From Bacillus infantis NRRL B-14911 (GTDB taxonomy: Bacteria > Bacillota > Bacilli > Bacillales > Cytobacillaceae), in assembly GCF_000473245.1 (NCBI RefSeq), contig NC_022524.1:1078501-1142500 (forward strand): DNA of 64,000 bases, in the 5' to 3' direction. The notes under the pieces were generated by a model. It did not search any database. It worked only from the letters and a program-made list of their open reading frames with translations, and had not been told where the DNA came from. The translations under genes were made by a program, and so were the position numbers. Each line of letters starts with the position of its first letter. Position 1 is the stretch's first letter. Of this stretch, positions 60,177 through 64,000 are shown one piece after another.

Positions 60177-60494
60177 ATGTTAAAAAAGCTTAGCATCGTG
60201 CTTCTATGCGCACTTTTTCTTGGACAGGCTGCTGGAATGGTACAGGCAGAAGGTACGGACAGCGGACAGCGCAAACAGCTGACAGAGGAGCAGGTAAAGG
60301 AAATTGAGGCTCTTCAGGCAGATGTCCTGGAGGCGAGGAAAAAGGTCATCATGAAATATGCAGACTTTGGGGCAATCACTGCTGACCAGGCACAGGAAAT
60401 GGTGAAGCATCTGGAAAAAAGGCACGAAAAAATGAAAGAAGAAGGCTTCATGCCCCACTGGCTGAATCGTAAGCACTGCCCGCATTGCCATTAA
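60177..60494 (+). CDS. Secreted DUF2680 (YckD-like) protein
   Basis: A 105-residue exported protein. Signal peptide MLKKLSIVLLCALFLGQAAG with a likely cut after VQA; the mature part is helical, with the family pattern LTEEQVKEIEALQADVLEARKKVIMKYADFGAIT split by a short turn and DQAQEMVKHLEKRHEKM. The C-terminus HCPHCH has two Cys and three His nearby and may bind metal. ATG 60177 is preferred (AAAGGAG 8 bases upstream) over GTG 60168. Function unknown. Confidence 0.85.
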   Translation: MLKKLSIVLLCALFLGQAAGMVQAEGTDSGQRKQLTEEQVKEIEALQADVLEARKKVIMKYADFGAITADQAQEMVKHLEKRHEKMKEEGFMPHWLNRKHCPHCH

Positions 60495-60508
60495 TAGATG
60501 GCTTGTGG

Positions 60509-60537
60509 AGGCTGTTTGACTTAAACAGCCTTCTTTT
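60509..60537 (+). terminator. Rho-independent terminator
   Basis: AGGCTGTTT-gact-TAAACAGCCT followed by tcTTTT. Confidence 0.88.
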
Positions 60538-60572
60538 GTAAAATAAATCTATATAAATTGATTTCCTTTTTT

Positions 60573-60693
60573 AAAAGGGGAGTAGCAGATAAGCACAGTC
60601 GTCAATACGGGCAATAGCCCCGGCTATGCTGGCAATCTTCGAATTGTTTGCGAGACCTTTACCACGTTTGTTTGGTATGGGTCTCTTTTGATT
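60573..60693 (+). ncRNA. yybP-ykoY (manganese) riboswitch
   Basis: The conserved motif AAAGGGGAGTAGC (from 60575) opens the element, and GAGACCTTTACC (from 60652) with GGTATGGGTCTC (60674-60685) forms the diagnostic second conserved loop and its closing stem. AAAAG at the 5' side pairs with CTTTT at the 3' side as P1. These are the Mn2+-binding signatures of the yybP-ykoY class. Downstream lies a strong terminator, as in an Mn-activated transcriptional switch. Confidence 0.9.
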
Positions 60694-60697
60694 ATTG

Positions 60698-60736
60698 AGG
60701 CATTATGACCAGGCAAAAGGTCATGATGCCTTTTTT
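60698..60736 (+). terminator. Expression-platform terminator of the riboswitch
   Basis: AGGCATtATGACC pairs with GGTCATgATGCCT around aggcaaaa-type loop, followed by T6. It starts 12 bases after the riboswitch P1-closing segment. Confidence 0.9.
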
Positions 60737-60867
60737 GTCGTTTGAAGGATGCTGTCTGGTTATTAGCATCAGCTAGACTATTGAGAGAAGTTCGGGAATA
60801 CATCTTTACTAGGAGGGGGCAGGCTCTGCCATTTTGCAGAGTCTGTAAAACAGGAGGAGGAACTTCT

Positions 60868-61482
60868 ATGCCGCAGAAAAAGTATAAAAGGCTCGCTGAA
60901 AGCGTCCTTATTGCCGAAAATCCAATCAGATATATACAAAAAGACGAAGCCCTCCTTCATGCTGGAACGGGCAGAAGTGCAGCTGTTTTCAAGATTGCCG
61001 GGACAGAAAAGGCACTCAAGGTATTTGCCCCTGCTTTCAGCCACATTGCCCTGGAAGAGGCTGAGATTTATGGGCAGCTCGAAGGAGGCGTATTTTATCC
61101 GCGCCTGCATGAAAAAGGGGATAACTATATTGTCATTGACTATATTGAAGGTCAAACCTTTTTTGAATGCCTTACAAACGGAACCAAGATCACACCGGAC
61201 GATATTGCAAGAGTGGATGCAGCGCTGGAGCTTGCCCGTGCTAAAGGGCTGAATCCTTCTGACATCCACCTCAGGAATTTATTTAAAACGTCAGCTGGGG
61301 AAATCATGCTGATTGATGTGGCAAGATTCAGGCAGGCCAGCTTCTGCAGGCAATGGGAAGACCTGAAATATTTTTTCTGCAAGTTCTATTTCAAGCCATT
61401 GTTTCCAAAAAGGTTCCCCGAACCTGTATTAAATGGGGCAGCTTATGTGTATAAAAGGTTATTGAAGCGGCGCAGCTGCTGA
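60868..61482 (+). CDS. Protein-kinase-like protein behind an Mn riboswitch
   Basis: A 204-residue soluble protein with a minimal kinase fold: LLHAGTGRSAAVFKIAGTEKALKVF (glycine-rich loop and Lys), VIDYIEGQTFFECL (hinge), GLNPSDIHLRNLF where the catalytic loop HxDxxxxN should lie (Asp and Asn kept as SDIHLRN), and IMLIDVARFRQ in place of DFG. This is the layout of small RIO/Kdo-kinase-like proteins in bacilli. ATG 60868 has AGGAGG 8-10 bases upstream; a hairpin CAGGCTCTGC/GCAGAGTCTG (60820-60845) precedes it. It is the only gene directly downstream of the yybP-ykoY element. Confidence 0.75.
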   Translation: MPQKKYKRLAESVLIAENPIRYIQKDEALLHAGTGRSAAVFKIAGTEKALKVFAPAFSHIALEEAEIYGQLEGGVFYPRLHEKGDNYIVIDYIEGQTFFECLTNGTKITPDDIARVDAALELARAKGLNPSDIHLRNLFKTSAGEIMLIDVARFRQASFCRQWEDLKYFFCKFYFKPLFPKRFPEPVLNGAAYVYKRLLKRRSC

Positions 61483-61553
61483 CGGGAATGGGCAACTCTG
61501 GTTTAGCCATAGCTTACTGTGTGGTAAAGGCATAAAAAAAGCCAGGAGTTGAG

Positions 61554-61892
61554 ATGATGGAAGAGAAGAAAGATTATTATATTGATATCGAGAATGGCCA
61601 AATCCATCCGGGAAAAGCAGAAGGAGAGGACTGGCAATTCAGGGTCTTTGCAGATGACGAGGAAATCCACCAGCTGGCAAAATATTTAAATATCAACTAT
61701 GATGCGGATTTAAAAACATTCGTACGCTCACATATTCCTTTCCTTGAATATCATAAAGATCCTCAGAATGATGAATATGATGCCACGATTGAACAGGCAT
61801 ATGCACTGATCTACCAGCTTGGAGATGAAGAAGCAAGGGCGCATGTAAAGAGCATGGGCATCTTATCCGAGGAAGAACTGAACAGACGCTGA
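61554..61892 (+). CDS. Conserved hypothetical acidic protein
   Basis: A 112-residue acidic soluble protein (KKDYYIDIENGQIHPGKAEG, TFVRSHIPFLEYHKDPQNDE, LIYQLGDEEARAHVKSMGIL) without signal peptide or cysteines. ATG 61554 or 61557 follows AGGAG. It is helical by composition. I do not recognise the family. It stands between the kinase-like gene and the copper-storage-type gene without a visible terminator on either side. Confidence 0.7.
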   Translation: MMEEKKDYYIDIENGQIHPGKAEGEDWQFRVFADDEEIHQLAKYLNINYDADLKTFVRSHIPFLEYHKDPQNDEYDATIEQAYALIYQLGDEEARAHVKSMGILSEEELNRR

Positions 61893-61982
61893 TAACATCC
61901 AGGCAGCCGGAATTTGGCTGCCTGTTTGTTTTATTTCTTTTTAAAGTGGTAACAGAGTAGAAAAGAGAATGGAGGGATTCAA

Positions 61983-62312
61983 TTGGAAAACTCAGTTTAT
62001 GAAGAATGTATACAGGCCTGTCTTGAATGTATGGATGCATGCAATATGTGCTTTGATGCCTGTCTGAAGGAAGAGGATGTAAAGATGATGGCCCGCTGCA
62101 TCAGGCTTGACAGGGAGTGTGCCGATTTTTGCGCGTTTGCGGCTAAGGCAATGCAATCTGACAGCCCATTTGCAAAACAGATCTGCGCTGTCTGCGCTGA
62201 TATTTGCGAGGCATGCGGAGAAGAGTGCAAAAAGCACGATCATGAGCATTGCCAGAGATGCGCAGATGCCTGCTTAAAATGTGCTGAAATCTGCCGCAGC
62301 ATGGCAGCGTAA
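61983..62312 (+). CDS. Four-helix-bundle copper-binding/storage protein (DUF326, YhjQ/Csp-like)
   Basis: A 109-residue cytosolic protein with about 20 cysteines arranged in CxxxC repeats along helices: CIQACLECMDACNMCFDAC, CADFCAF, CAVCADICEACGEECKK, CQRCADACLKCAEICR. This is the copper storage protein (Csp3) pattern, in which the Cys residues line the core of a four-helix bundle and hold many Cu(I) ions. B. subtilis YhjQ is a relative of similar size. TTG 61983 is the start, with GGAGGG 6 bases upstream. It has no signal peptide, so it would buffer copper inside the cell. Confidence 0.92.
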   Translation: MENSVYEECIQACLECMDACNMCFDACLKEEDVKMMARCIRLDRECADFCAFAAKAMQSDSPFAKQICAVCADICEACGEECKKHDHEHCQRCADACLKCAEICRSMAA

Positions 62313-62410
62313 AAGGAATGTGCAAACTGTTTTCCGGCCTCCGGGCAAAATGCCGGCTGAGCCTGGAACAGGCATTTGAAGTGTAAAAAAACAGATCTTA
62401 AGATCATCTG

Positions 62411-62437
62411 AAAAAGCCGGGCTGAACCGGCTTTTTT
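62411..62437 (+). terminator. Rho-independent terminator
   Basis: AAAAAGCCGG-gctgaa-CCGGCTTTTTT, about 100 bases after the Csp-type gene. Confidence 0.92.
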
Positions 62438-62575
62438 CATGAAGAAAAAAGTACAGGCAGCTGCAGACATTTGAGTTGATTTTATACCTGAAGGCGTATA
62501 TGATCGAAGTGCCGATACACCAATCTAATGTGAAACTAAGGGAAATATCACCAACTTCAGTGAGGTACAAAAAAG

Positions 62576-62944
62576 ATGATATATATGCTGATCGTTTTCT
62601 TGTTTTTGCTAGCGGTTCCTTTCTATAATCGTTATATTCCAGTCCTCAAGGTGCCGTGCCGCAGGGTGGATGAAATCCCCGGGGACCATGTGATCCTTGA
62701 TATCAGGGATTACAATGAGGGCTATGAAGAACGGATTCCGGGTGCTGTAAATCTTCCTGTCCCTTATATTGTCCGAAATCTTGACGATATCCCTGCAAGA
62801 AAGATCCATCTTATCTGCGCCTCCCCGCTGGAGCGGAATATGGGAGTCCGTCTGCTTCAAAAAAATGGCTTTCAAGTGGCCGGATTCACTTTGTCCAATA
62901 AAAAATGTGGCGGGAAGGCGCTGGCCTGCTGCCATAAATATTAA
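62576..62944 (+). CDS. Membrane-anchored rhodanese-domain protein
   Basis: 122 residues: an N-terminal membrane helix (MLIVFLFLLAVPFYNRYI) and a rhodanese fold (VILDIRDYNEGYEERIPGAVNLPVPYI). The active-site cysteine is in HLICASPLERN, followed by VRLLQKNGFQVAGFTL. The C-terminus has three more cysteines (KKCGGKALACCHKY), unusual for the family and possibly a sulfur or metal relay. ATG 62576 follows gaggt at 9 bases. Sulfur transfer substrate unknown. Confidence 0.85.
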   Translation: MIYMLIVFLFLLAVPFYNRYIPVLKVPCRRVDEIPGDHVILDIRDYNEGYEERIPGAVNLPVPYIVRNLDDIPARKIHLICASPLERNMGVRLLQKNGFQVAGFTLSNKKCGGKALACCHKY

Positions 62945-62948
62945 AGAA

Positions 62949-62973
62949 TCCCCCCACTGTGAGAATGGGGGGA
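62949..62973 (+). terminator. Rho-independent terminator
   Basis: TCCCCCC-actgtgagaat-GGGGGGA, followed by a weak U run. Confidence 0.7.
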
Positions 62974-63040
62974 TATCTTTATGTTTAGGGTATTTTTAAA
63001 ATATAAGTCTTCGTCTTGAGGCCCAAAAAGGATGTGGTGT

Positions 63041-63081
63041 ATGCAGACGCTGGCACAGGACACCGCGTACTTAGTCTGCAT
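63041..63081. other. Structured intergenic hairpin
   Basis: ATGCAGACGC (63041-63050) pairs with GCGT (63065-63068) and GTCTGCAT (63074-63081), a long stem with a one-sided bulge, lying just downstream of the sensor kinase gene. There is no T tract on either strand. Confidence 0.4.
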
Positions 63082-63120
63082 GCCTAAAGGGTGATCAAGA
63101 AGCTTGCGTTTTAGTTCAGG

Positions 63121-64000
63121 CTAGGAGATGTGCGGAATCTTTATTTTAACTTCAAAAGATTGTCCTTTATGGGTATAATCCAGGAAGCCATTGTAGGAAA
63201 GGACAATATCTTTAATGATTTTTGTGCCAAGCCCTTCATGGTCCCCCTCCTTAGTAGACATGCCGAATCTTTCAAACAAGGAGTCTATGATGGACTGTGG
63301 GACAGGCAGCGTACTATTGGAGCAGGTCAAAATCATAAGTCCGCTTCTTTTGTAAAACTGGAGCCTTGCGTATGCATCATCAAAGCCGGAAGCTTTATAG
63401 TCAGCTGCAGCCTCAATGCTGTTGGACAGGATATTGCCCGCTAATGCCGCAATATCCTCATCTTTCATGGGGAGAGAAGACAGGGGAAGCTCCAGGTCGT
63501 AATGGATGCTTATGCCTTCTGCCGAGGCCTTTTTCTGCATATGATGCAGCACACCGGCAACAGGGCCGTTTTCCCCTTTGATGGCCAGATTCACTTCTTC
63601 ATATCCGGACAAGAGCCCCCCGAAATACGCTTTTGCTTCGCTGAATTGCCCTTTATCCAGCATATATTGGACAGCCGAGACATGCTTCAGGAAATCATGC
63701 CGCTGCTTGCGAACAGCGAGATAGGTATCATTGAGCTGCCGCACCTCCATCTCCTTTTCTTTGAGGCGTGCACCTGATGATAAAATGATCTTCCCGCTGT
63801 ACCATCTGGCTGTTTCTGCCAGCACTGCTGCTCCTGCTGCAGCTGCAATAGCAGCCTTTGAGCCGGACAGGACTGCAGCCAGAAGGACTAGCAGCTGAAA
63901 AACCAAAAATAACGCTCCAAGGGCTGGGTGGAAGCTGGAGGAGTTCAGTTTTACCGAAAAGAAAAGGATGGCAGAAAAAATCATGAATGCCAATGCACCT
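63121..64000 (-). CDS. GHKL-domain sensor histidine kinase, C-terminal part (5' end beyond window)
   Basis: The last 292 codons of a membrane sensor kinase of the AgrC/SpoOB-like HPK10 type. Two hydrophobic segments (about the first 55 residues seen) are followed by a coiled coil, the phospho-acceptor region RKQRHDFLKHVSAVQYML, the N box LAGNILSNSIEAA and a degenerate G2 region DHEGLGTKIIKDIVLSYNG. The frame remains open to the window edge, so the codon at 63993 need not be the start; relatives have about 430 residues with six or seven helices. Such kinases often sense peptides or citrate-like ligands. Confidence 0.85.
   Translation of the reverse strand, partial: GALAFMIFSAILFFSVKLNSSSFHPALGALFLVFQLLVLLAAVLSGSKAAIAAAAGAAVLAETARWYSGKIILSSGARLKEKEMEVRQLNDTYLAVRKQRHDFLKHVSAVQYMLDKGQFSEAKAYFGGLLSGYEEVNLAIKGENGPVAGVLHHMQKKASAEGISIHYDLELPLSSLPMKDEDIAALAGNILSNSIEAAADYKASGFDDAYARLQFYKRSGLMILTCSNSTLPVPQSIIDSLFERFGMSTKEGDHEGLGTKIIKDIVLSYNGFLDYTHKGQSFEVKIKIPHIS

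Noticed and set aside
60742-60867. N-terminal extension of the kinase-like protein
   Set aside because: The extension crosses a leader hairpin and has no ribosome binding site, whereas ATG 60868 has a strong one.

Overview
The window reads as the chromosome of a moderately GC-rich, spore-forming Bacillaceae bacterium. Strong AGGAGG-type ribosome binding sites, SigA and SigB-like promoters, short U-tailed terminators, PurR, CcpA (cre), Fur and CadC-type operators and a spoVR gene all point there. Several blocks keep Bacillus subtilis gene order: yhcT-yhcU, yhcX, pgcA-yhcY-yhcZ-azr(yhdA)-yhdB-yhdC-spoVR, ykaA-pit and yerO-swrC. The species cannot be named from this sequence alone.

Layout. 1-16.6 kb: a two-component pair (response regulator tail plus hybrid histidine kinase), cystine transporter tcyP, a methyltransferase, a YitT membrane protein, a SurA/PrsA-like lipoprotein, two tandem hairpin repeats, a PurR-controlled purine permease, a RocB-like M20 hydrolase, an unusual dihydroorotate-dehydrogenase-like/membrane fusion and a second two-component system with a lipoprotein. 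16.6-23.7 kb: a 34-residue membrane peptide, a LacI regulator and a gluconate module (gnd-type dehydrogenase, RpiR regulator, gntP, gntK) with cre sites. 23.8-30.7 kb: phosphate transport (pit-ykaA), helD, a SigB-type stress pair, a 52-bp tandem repeat array and yhcT, which seems to use an AUU/AUC start. 31-43.8 kb: the yhc/yhd block, including a YhcY kinase with a four-cysteine GAF domain.

44-54 kb is the most unusual part: a cysteine-rich redox and metal cluster. It has a flavoprotein, a MarR regulator with Cys-Cys pairs, a second flavoprotein with a Cys-Cys tail, an MFS exporter, a PCYCGC-type lipoprotein, cadC, cadA, trxB, a tRNA-like small RNA gene and a Fur-box-controlled small protein. 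In the PCYCGC lipoprotein gene and in cadA, an in-frame UGA replaces the first cysteine of a CxxC motif that is otherwise intact, and the frame then runs on to the normal family length. In both, a hairpin with a 5-nt loop starts 21 nt after the UGA, where a bacterial SECIS should lie. I read both as selenoproteins (UxxC): a selenocysteine-containing heavy-metal ATPase and a selenocysteine-containing PCYCGC lipoprotein, transcribed divergently from a shared region that holds CadC-type operators. This is the leading candidate for an undescribed system; no Sec machinery genes lie in the window.

54-64 kb: a TetR/RND pair (yerO-swrC), chrA with a PadR regulator, a DUF2680 protein, a yybP-ykoY (manganese) riboswitch that precedes a protein-kinase-like gene rather than an obvious metal exporter, a four-helix copper-storage-type protein, a membrane-anchored rhodanese and the 3' part of a GHKL sensor kinase cut by the window edge.
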